Below the pieces are notes generated by a model. It was not told where the DNA came from. It ran no database searches and was given only the letters and a program-made list of their open reading frames with translations. Below are positions 16,161 through 22,978 of a DNA stretch of 22,978 nucleotides, in pieces; the stretch's first letter is position 1, and the number at the start of each line of letters is the position of its first letter. A program made the translations under genes and the position numbers. The DNA is taken from NCBI GenBank assembly GCA_903858085.1, contig CAIOHJ010000098.1, positions 1 to 22,978 of the forward strand. The letters are read 5' to 3'. This DNA comes from an uncultured Chloroflexota bacterium. Its GTDB lineage: Bacteria > Chloroflexota > Anaerolineae > Caldilineales > Caldilineaceae.

Positions 16161-16945
16161 AATTGGGCGGTTCCTTGATCACCGAAAAACGGCAGCCAGA
16201 GACGCCCCGTCTGGAGGTGATTGCGCGGCTGGCCGCCGAGCTTGCGGCTGTGCAGCAAGCCAACCCAGCCCTCCAGCTGGTGGTCGGCCATGGTTCGGGC
16301 AGTTTCGGCCATCTGTACGGACACCGGTACGGGACGCGTGCTGGTGTCCGCGATGCTGTGGGCTGGTATGGTTTTGCAGCGACCGGCGATGCAGCGGCCC
16401 GCCTCAACCGCATCGTGACCGCTCAGCTGCTCCAAGCCGGTGTGCCCGCCTGGAGCATCCAGCCGAGCGCGCTGCTGCGCTGCCAGGACGGCCAGATCGT
16501 CGCCGGACCCGAGGCCACCGTCGCCGCTGCGCTTGCGCAAGGACTCACCCCGGTTGTCTACGGAGATGTTGCGCTCGACAGTGTGCGCGGCGGCACCATC
16601 GTCAGCACCGAAGAACTCTTCGAGTATCTGGCACTGACCCTTCCCCCCCAATGCATGGTCCTGGCCGGCGAGGTGGATGGCATCTTCACGGCTGACCCGC
16701 TGCAGGAGCCCGCAGCGCAGCTGCTGGCCACCATCACCCCGGCCTCGTTGGGGGCGATCGTCGCCGGCCTGGGCGGCAGCCATGGCGTAGATGTCACGGG
16801 CGGGATGCGTGCCAAGGTGTTGCAGGCGCTGGCGATGGTCCGCCGCAACCCAGGGCTGCAGGTCGTCGTCTGCAGCGGCATGCTGGCGGGCCATGTCCGG
16901 TCTGCACTGGCGGGCCAGGCCGTCGGCACCCGCATCTACGCGTAG
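16145..16945 (+). CDS. isopentenyl phosphate kinase
   Basis: 266 residues of the amino-acid kinase fold. FLKLGGSLIT (Lys6) and VVGHGSGSFGH (46-56, with the invariant His56) are the signature of isopentenyl phosphate kinase; the extra His separates it from other members of the fold such as glutamate 5-kinase and UMP kinase. Later motifs are VVYGDVALD, LAGEVDGIFTADP and DVTGGMRAKV. The enzyme phosphorylates isopentenyl phosphate to isopentenyl diphosphate with ATP, the last step of the alternative mevalonate pathway of archaea and some Chloroflexi. It is translated from an ATG with GAGGAGA five bases upstream, inside the end of selA, so the two are coupled. No other mevalonate genes are nearby. 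Confidence 0.9.
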   Translation: MLVFLKLGGSLITEKRQPETPRLEVIARLAAELAAVQQANPALQLVVGHGSGSFGHLYGHRYGTRAGVRDAVGWYGFAATGDAAARLNRIVTAQLLQAGVPAWSIQPSALLRCQDGQIVAGPEATVAAALAQGLTPVVYGDVALDSVRGGTIVSTEELFEYLALTLPPQCMVLAGEVDGIFTADPLQEPAAQLLATITPASLGAIVAGLGGSHGVDVTGGMRAKVLQALAMVRRNPGLQVVVCSGMLAGHVRSALAGQAVGTRIYA

Positions 16946-16985
16946 CCATCTCTGCGCCGGTTTCAGCGTAGGCTGAGATAGCCGC

Positions 16986-16991
16986 TATACT
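16986..16991 (+). promoter_or_regulatory. possible -10 element before the site-2 protease gene
   Basis: TATACT at 16986-16991 is close to consensus, but a -35 element is weak (TTTCAG at 16961-16966 with a 19-base spacer). It would give a leader of about 50 bases to the ATG at 17050, which has GAGAGGAA about ten bases upstream. Confidence 0.35.
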
Positions 16992-17049
16992 AAGCTTGGG
17001 AGGGGCCTGCTGGGCCCGCACCCCTGGTTTGTGAGAGGAAAACCAAACA

Positions 17050-18405
17050 ATGTTTTTTGACTGGATTTTAACTGTACTGTCGTTTGTGGCCGTCTTGGGC
17101 GTGCTTGTCTTCTTCCATGAGCTGGGCCACTACTGGGTGGCGCGGCGCAACGGGATCGTCGTCGAAGAGTTTGGGCTGGGGTATCCCCCGCGTGCGGTCA
17201 AACTGTTTCGTTATGATGGCACCGATTTTACCTTGAACTGGCTGCCGTTGGGGGGCTTTGCCCGCATGCAGGGGGAAGATGGCGGCGATCTGGGGCCGGG
17301 TGCGTTCAACGCGGCCAGCCGCAGTGGGCGAGCTGCTACCCTGGTTGCCGGACCTGCCATGAATTTTTTGCTGGCTGTCGTCCTCTTTGCGGCCAGTCTG
17401 GTCGCCGGGGCCCCTATCCCGACCGGTGCGCCGCAGCTTGACAGCGCCAGCCCGGCAGCAGCCGAGCTGGGCCTGTTGGCCGGCGATGTTTTGCTGGCGC
17501 TGGACGGTGCTCCCCTGCAGGTGCCTCTGGACGGCGGCACCGAGTTTTCTGTGTTCGCACAGCCTGCCAGCGAAGAGAGTGCAGGTCTCACCGTGTTGCG
17601 CGACGGGCTTCAGCTGACATTGCCCGCACCTGCCCAGGAGCTCCTCTGGCAGGCGCTGGAAGACAGCCAGTTCACACCAGTCCTCATGACCCAGGTCACC
17701 GGGCTGGCCGCAGAGAGCCCGGCCGCAGAAGCTGGGGTGCAGCCCGGGGATCTGATCTTTGCTGTAGATGAGTTGACCGTCTTTGCAGACAGGCCGCTCA
17801 ACCAGCTGGTCAGCGAACGGCTGGGGCAGGAGCTCACATTGACCGTTGTGCGGGAAGGTCGCTGGCTGCAGCTCTCCATGACCCCGCGCCTCGACCCGCC
17901 CGCCGGACAGGGAGCCCTGGGCGTTCAGATCGGCACGGTCAACCGCATGGCCAGCATGGGGTTGCTGCCAGCCCTCTGGGAGGGGGTCACCAGCACGGCC
18001 TCGTACGCCGCCCTGGTACTCCAACTGCCTGTTTTGCTGGTGCAGGGTCAGATTGCTCCCCAGGATGCCCAGCTCAGTGGGCCGGTCGGCATCGCACAGA
18101 TGATCGGCGGGGCTATGTCGGCCACGCTCGACACCGGTTTCTGGTTCCCGATTTTGCGCCTTTCGGCTGTCTTGAGCGCAGCGCTGGCAATCACCAACCT
18201 GCTCCCTCTGCCGGCCCTCGACGGCGGGCGTCTGCTCTTCATCCTGATCGAAATCGTGCGCGGCCGCCGGGTCAGCCCAGAACGTGAAGGCATGATCCAC
18301 ATGATCGGCTTTGCTTTGCTGTTGGGGCTGATGCTCCTGATCACTGTAAACGACCTCAGTTCGACCCCCCAGACGATTGACTGGTCGCGTTTGATGGGAC
18401 AATAA
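17050..18405 (+). CDS. rseP: RseP-type site-2 intramembrane metalloprotease
   Basis: 451 residues. The first membrane helix holds the zinc motif HELGH (23-27). The conserved FGLGYPPRAV and LNWLPLGGFARMQGE follow, then GPAMNFLLAVVLF. Residues 130-290 contain two PDZ-like segments (GLLAGDVLLALDG and GVQPGDLIFAVDE). The second catalytic region, LLPLPALDGGRLLF, provides the zinc Asp (about 391), and a final membrane helix follows. The family cleaves single-pass membrane proteins inside or near the membrane, often after a first cut outside, to release regulators. The next gene, five bases downstream, encodes a single-pass membrane protein and is therefore a candidate substrate. No dxr or uppS neighbours, often linked to rseP elsewhere, are present. 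Confidence 0.93.
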   Translation: MFFDWILTVLSFVAVLGVLVFFHELGHYWVARRNGIVVEEFGLGYPPRAVKLFRYDGTDFTLNWLPLGGFARMQGEDGGDLGPGAFNAASRSGRAATLVAGPAMNFLLAVVLFAASLVAGAPIPTGAPQLDSASPAAAELGLLAGDVLLALDGAPLQVPLDGGTEFSVFAQPASEESAGLTVLRDGLQLTLPAPAQELLWQALEDSQFTPVLMTQVTGLAAESPAAEAGVQPGDLIFAVDELTVFADRPLNQLVSERLGQELTLTVVREGRWLQLSMTPRLDPPAGQGALGVQIGTVNRMASMGLLPALWEGVTSTASYAALVLQLPVLLVQGQIAPQDAQLSGPVGIAQMIGGAMSATLDTGFWFPILRLSAVLSAALAITNLLPLPALDGGRLLFILIEIVRGRRVSPEREGMIHMIGFALLLGLMLLITVNDLSSTPQTIDWSRLMGQ

Positions 18406-18410
18406 AGGCG

Positions 18411-19967
18411 ATGGCACAACAGGATCTGGGCCAGCGGCAGGGTGACGGCCTTCTTTCCGGGGATCTGCGTTCTGCAGCCACACGTCCCTGCCCCAGCTGT
18501 AACAGTGCAGTCAGCATCGGCGCCGCCCTCTGCCCTGCCTGTGGGGAGAGCCTGCCCGCGCGTGACAAGCAAATTCGCTGTCGGCGCTGCAACAGCCGGG
18601 CGCTGGCAGCGCTGGTGGTCTGTCCCCATTGTGGGCGGGCGCTGCACCCTGCACCGCCGCGGCTGCTCACCTGGGGGGGGCCGCTGCTGCTGGTTGTCCT
18701 TTTTGGGCTGTTTTATCGGTGGAGAGAGGCCGATTTCTCTGGCTGGACCCAACGCCAGCTGGAACGGGTGGTCACCGTGGCCAGCACGCTGGGAGCACAA
18801 TTTTCGCCCGATTTTTCGGTCACCACCCGTTCGGTCGACACAGACGAGATCGAGTGGGTCAGCTTGCAGCCAGCCCCCCTCGATGCGTCGGTTTCTTCTT
18901 CCGCTCTTGCGCAGCAGGGCTCTGACCAGCCGAGCCCAGCGGTGGAGGTGCCCGCTGCTGACCCAGAGCTCCCGCCCTCCCCCACGCTGCCGGCTGCAGA
19001 ACCGCCAGCCACGGCGACACCTCTGGCCACGCTGCCAGCTGCAGAACCGCCAGCCACGGCGACACCCCCGGCCACGTTGCCAGCTGCAGAACCGCCAGCC
19101 ACGGCGACACCCCTGGCCACGCTGTCGGCCGCAGAACCGCCAGCCACGGCGATACCCCCGGCCACGCCGACCCAGGCCCCTGCTGCACCGGAGCCAGAAA
19201 AGGTGGCTGCCAGCGCCACGCCGACCCGGACGCTGCTTGTGGCCAGCACAGCAGCAACGGATCTGCAGGAGACAGATGTGCTTTTCCTTCCTACCCCGAC
19301 CCCTCTGCCCCCCCTTTTGCCTCCTACTGCAACCCCGCATCGCTATCGCATTCGTGCCGGGGACACGCTCTTTGACCTGGCCCTGGACAACGATATCAGT
19401 GTCGAGGCCCTCCTGGCTGCAAACGGCCTGAACCTCAACGACAGCTATACGCTGCAGCCCGGCGACACGTTGATCGTCCCTGACCCGGCCACTGACCTGC
19501 CGACAGCGACGGCTGTTCCGGCAACCGCGACGGCTGTTCCGGCAACCGCGACACCGACGGCGACGGCTGTTCCGGCAACCGCGACACCGACCGCGACGGC
19601 GTCGATCCGTCTCGACCCGCCGACGCTGCGTACCCCCGAGAACAACGTCTCTGTCAAATGTGGATCTGGTGAATCGTTGGTCTGGAACCCGGTTCCTTTT
19701 GTTGAGCCCGACGAACTGTACAGGGTACACCTGGGCTATGTCAACGGGCGTGCGCAGGATGGCACCGAGCAGATCGTCTGGGTGATTGCACAGCAGCGGC
19801 CTGCGGGGGTCACCTTGTGGAAGTTGGATGACAGCCTGTGTGGGCTGGCGCCTTTTGAATTTGGTCGCCAGTGGCGCTGGTATGTCGAGGTTGTCGAGGC
19901 GGGCGCCGACGGGAGCCAGACCGCGATCAGCCCGGCCAGTCCTGTGTGGGGTTTTACCTGGCAGTGA
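18411..19967 (+). CDS. zinc-ribbon, single-pass membrane LysM protein
   Basis: 518 residues. The cytoplasmic N-terminus has two zinc ribbons: Cys27, 30, 41, 44 and Cys57, 60, 71, 74. One membrane helix follows (about 86-103, LLTWGGPLLLVVLFGLFYRW). Outside are a Pro/Ala/Thr linker with four 15-residue repeats (TLPAAEPPATATPLA), a LysM domain (311-357, RYRIRAGDTLFDLALDND to LQPGDTLIV), a second repeat-rich linker, and a C-terminal domain of about 110 residues (398-518) with an Ig/fibronectin-like look and two Cys. LysM domains bind peptidoglycan-type glycans. I infer an envelope sensor or anchor whose zinc ribbons face the cytoplasm. It follows the site-2 protease by five bases and may be its substrate. 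Confidence 0.82.
   Translation: MAQQDLGQRQGDGLLSGDLRSAATRPCPSCNSAVSIGAALCPACGESLPARDKQIRCRRCNSRALAALVVCPHCGRALHPAPPRLLTWGGPLLLVVLFGLFYRWREADFSGWTQRQLERVVTVASTLGAQFSPDFSVTTRSVDTDEIEWVSLQPAPLDASVSSSALAQQGSDQPSPAVEVPAADPELPPSPTLPAAEPPATATPLATLPAAEPPATATPPATLPAAEPPATATPLATLSAAEPPATAIPPATPTQAPAAPEPEKVAASATPTRTLLVASTAATDLQETDVLFLPTPTPLPPLLPPTATPHRYRIRAGDTLFDLALDNDISVEALLAANGLNLNDSYTLQPGDTLIVPDPATDLPTATAVPATATAVPATATPTATAVPATATPTATASIRLDPPTLRTPENNVSVKCGSGESLVWNPVPFVEPDELYRVHLGYVNGRAQDGTEQIVWVIAQQRPAGVTLWKLDDSLCGLAPFEFGRQWRWYVEVVEAGADGSQTAISPASPVWGFTWQ
18984..19163 (+). repeat. four tandem 45-bp repeats in the linker
   Basis: Four units of 45 bases start at 18984, 19029, 19074 and 19119, encoding 15 residues each (TLPAAEPPATATP plus LA or PA). 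The units are nearly identical at the DNA level, including synonymous positions, which suggests recent expansion. A copy-number change would keep the frame and only lengthen the stalk. Confidence 0.85.
19506..19600 (+). repeat. short tandem repeats in the second linker
   Basis: A 21-base unit (beginning GCGACGGCTGTTCCGGCAAC) occurs at 19506, 19527 and 19560, the last separated by a 12-base GCGACACCGACG insert. They encode ATAVPAT-type linker residues between the LysM domain and the C-terminal domain. Confidence 0.75.
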
Positions 19968-19985
19968 CCGGGCTGCTGGGCACCT

Positions 19986-21095
19986 TTGAGCAAAGAACCG
20001 ACCATGACCGATCCAAGAAGTGATTACGAACCTGAAGAGAGTGACGACCTGTTCGACGAAGAGCTCCCCAGGCCCCAGCCGACGCTGACGGTTGCCGAAC
20101 TGCTTCAGCAGCTGATCGTCGCTCCTGAACAGGTGGCGCCGGCCGAATGGTTTCTGTTTTCTGATCTGAGCAGGGCAGATGGTGCGCTGGTGCGGCGACA
20201 CTGGAACCAGATCGCCCTTCCCGTGCGTGTCCAGCTGTTGGACAGGCTGGCTCGTTCAGCCGACGAGTTCCTCGACGTCGACCTGACCGCCCTGCTGACC
20301 ATCTTGTTGGGAGATCCTGACAGCCGTCTGCGCCGGAGAGCCCTTGAACTGTTGGACGAGGGGGAGCCTGACGCCAGCCTGGCCGGTCCGATTTTGCAGC
20401 GTCTTCAGCAAGACAGCAGCGACGAGGTGCGTGCGGCGGCGGCGGCTGCGTTGGGCCATTATGTGCTGGCTGGCGAGTTGGAAGAGCTGGAGACAGCGCT
20501 TGCCATGCGGATCGAGAACGCCCTGTTGACTGTTCTGGCTGACGACCAGCAGCCCTTGGCTGTGCGCTGCAAGGCCCTGGAGAGCATCGCCTATTCGGAG
20601 GAGAACGGCGTGCGTCAGCTGATTGAAGACGCCTACTATTCGGCCTGGGATGCGCTGCGGGTCAGTGCGCTGGTTGCGATGGGCAACAGCGTCGACATCC
20701 GTTGGCGGCGGCTGGTGCGCGCCGAACTGCGCAACCCTGACCCAGCCATGCGCGCGGCGGCGGCCCGCACCTGCGGGGAGTTGGAGGCCAAAGCGGCCCT
20801 GTCCACCCTGCTCGATCTGCTGGAAGACGACGAGGAGAGCGTGCGTCTGTCTGTCATCTTTGCGTTGGGGCGGCTGGGGGGCAAACAAGCCCGCCAGGCG
20901 CTCGAACAGCTGGCGGCCAGCGACCGTGTGGAGGCGTCCGCCGCCGAACTGGCGTTGGAGGATATGCTCTTTTACACCGGTGCGGAGGCTGTGCGGATAC
21001 CGCTGTACGACGAAGCTGAGGACGAGGATGTGTTGGACGATCTCGACCCTTGGGACAGCTGGGAGGACGACGAAGATCTGGGCGAGTACAGGTAG
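19986..21095 (+). CDS. HEAT-repeat protein
   Basis: 369 residues from TTG 19986, or 363 from ATG 20004; neither has a strong ribosome site. The N-terminal 35 and C-terminal 35 residues are strongly acidic (for example EAEDEDVLDDLDPWDSWEDD). Between them are roughly six helix pairs with HEAT character: DSRLRRRALELLDEG, EVRAAAAAALGHYV, AVRCKALESIAYSE, ALRVSALVAMGNSV, AMRAAAARTCGELE and SVRLSVIFALGRLGGKQARQ. These scaffolds bind proteins. No enzyme motif or signal peptide is seen, so it is cytoplasmic. It follows the zinc-ribbon LysM gene by 18 to 36 bases, so it may bind its cytoplasmic part. That partner is an inference. Confidence 0.85.
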   Translation: MSKEPTMTDPRSDYEPEESDDLFDEELPRPQPTLTVAELLQQLIVAPEQVAPAEWFLFSDLSRADGALVRRHWNQIALPVRVQLLDRLARSADEFLDVDLTALLTILLGDPDSRLRRRALELLDEGEPDASLAGPILQRLQQDSSDEVRAAAAAALGHYVLAGELEELETALAMRIENALLTVLADDQQPLAVRCKALESIAYSEENGVRQLIEDAYYSAWDALRVSALVAMGNSVDIRWRRLVRAELRNPDPAMRAAAARTCGELEAKAALSTLLDLLEDDEESVRLSVIFALGRLGGKQARQALEQLAASDRVEASAAELALEDMLFYTGAEAVRIPLYDEAEDEDVLDDLDPWDSWEDDEDLGEYR

Positions 21096-21100
21096 CCGCC

Positions 21101-21481
21101 ATGAACCTGAAGCTCAAACGTCTTGTGCGCACAGCTTCTTCCGAAGAGTATGCTCTCTTTGACCTCGACCTGGGTGTGGCTGGCGGGACACCGACGACGA
21201 TCGGCAAGCTCGACCTTCACTATACCGGCGAAGGGGTCTATGGGACATTTCTGCTCTGGGAAGAGAGCTGGCGCCAGCTCAAACCGGCACAGCGATCTGC
21301 CCTTTTTCAGGCGCTGTTGGGAGAATTGACCCAGCCGATGGGCATCCCGAACGAATATGTCATCGAATTTTTCACAGCCACGCTGGAGCACTACCAGGTC
21401 TTCCACAATGTGGGTCCTGAAGAGTCCGGGGCAGCTGGCAGCCTTTCCCCGCCCGGCAACCGGCGCAGCGGCCAGTTGTAG
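21101..21481 (+). CDS. conserved-looking small protein of unknown function
   Basis: 126 residues from ATG 21101, five bases after the HEAT gene stop. A longer frame to 21050 only overlaps that gene. The sequence is soluble and globular-looking, with a beta-rich first half (EEYALFDLDLGVAG, TIGKLDLHYTGEGVYGTFLL) and a helical second half (RSALFQALLGELTQP, YVIEFFTATLEHYQVF). I do not recognise a family. The close spacing to both neighbours supports a real, cotranscribed gene. Confidence 0.65.
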   Translation: MNLKLKRLVRTASSEEYALFDLDLGVAGGTPTTIGKLDLHYTGEGVYGTFLLWEESWRQLKPAQRSALFQALLGELTQPMGIPNEYVIEFFTATLEHYQVFHNVGPEESGAAGSLSPPGNRRSGQL

Positions 21482-21490
21482 CAGGGTGCG

Positions 21491-22402
21491 ATGAACCTTT
21501 TGGGAAGCCTGGTGCAGGTATTTGCTGGTACCGTACTGCCTGTCTTGCTTGTGGCTGGTGCCGGTTTCGTGCTGGCGCGCACCGTCCAGTTGGAGAGCCG
21601 CACCTTGGGGCGCGCTGTATTTTTCCTGGCTTCCCCTGCGCTGGTGCTGCGCAGTTTGTACAACCTGGATCTCGACACGGCGCTGTTGCAGCGGGAACTG
21701 CTGCTGGTGGCAGGGGTCTATCTGCTCACCGGAGCTGCCGGCTGGATTGCTGGAACCGGGTTGGAACGTCCGCAGCGCACTGCGCTGACCTTGTCCAGTG
21801 CGATCAGCAACAACGGCAACATTGGGCTGCCGGTCGCTTTTTTTGCGCTGGGAGATGCCGGGCTGGTCGCTGCCACCGTCTACTACACGATCAGCGCGCT
21901 GCTGACCAACACCTTCGGGGTTTTTGTGGCGTCTGCGGGGACAGCGCCTCTGCGCCAGGCCCTTTCCCAGAGCCTGCGTGCGCCTGTGCTGTATGCGACC
22001 CTGGTCGGTCTGCTCTGCAACCGTCTGTCCGTGCCCATCCCCGACAGCCTCTATCGGGCCATCGACCTGCTGGCAGGGGCGACCATCCCCATCATGTTGG
22101 TGCTGCTGGGCATTCAGCTCAGTCAAACCACCTTGACCCGCGCCCAGACGGTGGTCTGGCGCAGCCTGCTGATTCGGCTTGGGCTGTCTCCGGCGGTCGC
22201 GTTGGCGTTGTGTCTGTGGATTGGGATAGGCGGGGTAGAGCGCCAGGCAATGGTGCTGCAGGCTGCGATGCCGACTGCGGTTGTGACCACTGTGCTCTCC
22301 ACCGAATTTGCGGCAGCGCCCCGTCTGGTAGCTGCTGCAGTGCTGGCCAGCACCCTGGTCAGCCTGGTCACCGTCTCTCTCCTTCTGGCGGTGATCACCT
22401 GA
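21491..22402 (+). CDS. AEC (auxin efflux carrier) family transporter
   Basis: 303 residues with about ten membrane helices in two inverted halves. The motif SSAISNNGNIGLPVAFFALG (104-123) is typical of the family, as is the second-half IPIMLVLLGIQLSQ; the crossover region MPTAVVTTVLSTEF is also present. Bacterial members export or import small organic acids such as malate or malonate. The substrate here cannot be told. It starts ten bases after the small unknown gene and ends 19 bases from the stop of the opposing malQ. Confidence 0.88.
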   Translation: MNLLGSLVQVFAGTVLPVLLVAGAGFVLARTVQLESRTLGRAVFFLASPALVLRSLYNLDLDTALLQRELLLVAGVYLLTGAAGWIAGTGLERPQRTALTLSSAISNNGNIGLPVAFFALGDAGLVAATVYYTISALLTNTFGVFVASAGTAPLRQALSQSLRAPVLYATLVGLLCNRLSVPIPDSLYRAIDLLAGATIPIMLVLLGIQLSQTTLTRAQTVVWRSLLIRLGLSPAVALALCLWIGIGGVERQAMVLQAAMPTAVVTTVLSTEFAAAPRLVAAAVLASTLVSLVTVSLLLAVIT

Positions 22403-22420
22403 GCGGTTGTCCGGTAGGGG

Positions 22421-22978
22421 TCAGGGCGCCCTGCCTTCTTTCTGACCATTTTGTGGAATGGCTGGGTCGGCATAGAGCGCAGGGGCGCGCCCGTAGAGCT
22501 CTGTGGCCTCCAGCAGCCGGGCAGAGACATCCCCGTTCAGCTGTTCGGGCACAAATCGCCAGCTCCAGTTGCCCGCTGCACGGCCGGGCAGATTCATGCG
22601 TGCTTCGCTGCCGAGATTGAGCAAATCTTGCAGGGGGACAATTGCCGTGTCGGCCACGCTGCGAAAGGCCCCTTCGACCAGTGTCCAGGCAGCGTCGTGG
22701 CCGTCGGTCCGAAAATAACGTCGAAAGGCATCGCGCTCTGAGTCGGTTGCCGACGTGCGATACCATCCCCAGCTGGTGTCATTGTCATGGGTGCCGGAAT
22801 AGACGACAAAATTGCGTGTGAAGTTGTGCGGCAGAAATTTGTCGGTCGCGTCCGTGCTGAAGGCAAACTGCAGAATTTTCATGCCGGGCAGGCCGAATTG
22901 GTCGCGCAGCTCGACCACATCGGGGGTGATCTCGCCGAGGTCCTCGGCGATGATGGGCAGATCTTCGCCCAGTTCGGA
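22421..22978 (-). CDS. malQ: 4-alpha-glucanotransferase, C-terminal part, cut by the window edge
   Basis: The minus-strand frame is open to the right edge. It reads LGEDLPIIAEDLGEITPDVV, then ELRDQFGLPGMKILQFAF, then YSGTHDNDTSWGWYR, which are conserved in the GH77 family. The AEDLG and HDNDT segments form part of the active site. The visible 185 residues are the C-terminal third. The enzyme moves alpha-1,4-glucan segments between chains in glycogen or maltodextrin metabolism. The gene is convergent with the AEC transporter. The N-terminus, catalytic nucleophile and start lie outside the window. Confidence 0.93.
   Translation of the reverse strand, partial: SELGEDLPIIAEDLGEITPDVVELRDQFGLPGMKILQFAFSTDATDKFLPHNFTRNFVVYSGTHDNDTSWGWYRTSATDSERDAFRRYFRTDGHDAAWTLVEGAFRSVADTAIVPLQDLLNLGSEARMNLPGRAAGNWSWRFVPEQLNGDVSARLLEATELYGRAPALYADPAIPQNGQKEGRAP

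Noticed and set aside
18984..19163. Possible CRISPR-like array
   Set aside because: The units are directly adjacent 45-base coding repeats with no spacers and keep the reading frame of the LysM protein linker. No CRISPR array or cas gene is seen in the window.
18048..20201. A 717-codon minus-strand frame across the LysM gene
   Set aside because: It is antisense to zinc ribbons, LysM and linker repeats; its Arg/Gly-rich repeats are the complement of the Ala/Pro/Thr linker.
22424..22447. Palindrome CAGGGCGCCCTG between the AEC transporter and malQ as a bidirectional terminator
   Set aside because: It has no real loop and no proper T-tract, and most of it lies inside the end of malQ, so support is too weak for a terminator call.

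Overview
The window most likely comes from a Chloroflexota (Chloroflexi) chromosome, probably of the Anaerolineae/Caldilineae type. This rests on the high GC content, the Ala/Thr/Pro-rich 'ATATP' linkers in a LysM surface protein, a trio of uncharacterised genes (phosphomutase, DUF3090, SCO1664-type kinase-like protein) known mainly from Actinobacteria and Chloroflexi, a nucleotidyltransferase/phosphohexomutase fusion, and an isopentenyl phosphate kinase. The class is an inference; no 16S rRNA is present.

Region 1 (about 1-3.9 kb) is an accessory graveyard. It has a tRNA 3' fragment ending at 721 (a likely attachment-site scar) followed by a strong terminator. Next are the N-terminal piece of a tyrosine recombinase with a frameshift and a stop, joined tail to tail to the N-terminal piece of a replication-type winged-helix protein. 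A minus-strand set follows: a ribbon-helix-helix protein, a PBECR-like nuclease, a DUF2283 protein and a small HTH protein, which looks like a toxin-antitoxin type module. Then come a 400-base non-coding stretch with two related palindromes and a frameshifted HigA-like antidote gene.

Region 2 (3.9-9.1 kb) holds redox and envelope genes. A thioredoxin-CcdA fusion diverges from a membrane-bound Fe-S reductase of the HdrD/EtfD type, which converges on (and overlaps) an M1-type zinc peptidase lipoprotein.

Region 3 (9.2-14.5 kb) is a plus-strand series: histidine phosphatase, DUF3090, PI3/4-kinase-like protein, the nucleotidyltransferase/mutase fusion (with a degenerate mutase half), and TsaE.

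Region 4 (14.5-17 kb) has a tRNA-Val(UAC) with a near-consensus promoter, then selA overlapping isopentenyl phosphate kinase. These point to selenocysteine use and to an alternative isopentenyl diphosphate route.

Region 5 (17-22.4 kb) has a site-2 protease, a single-pass zinc-ribbon/LysM protein, a HEAT-repeat protein, a small unknown protein and an AEC-family transporter, tightly packed in one direction. The right edge cuts a minus-strand 4-alpha-glucanotransferase (malQ). The most attractive unexplored units are the phosphatase/DUF3090/kinase-like trio, the protease/zinc-ribbon-LysM/HEAT cluster, and the small PBECR/DUF2283/HTH operon.
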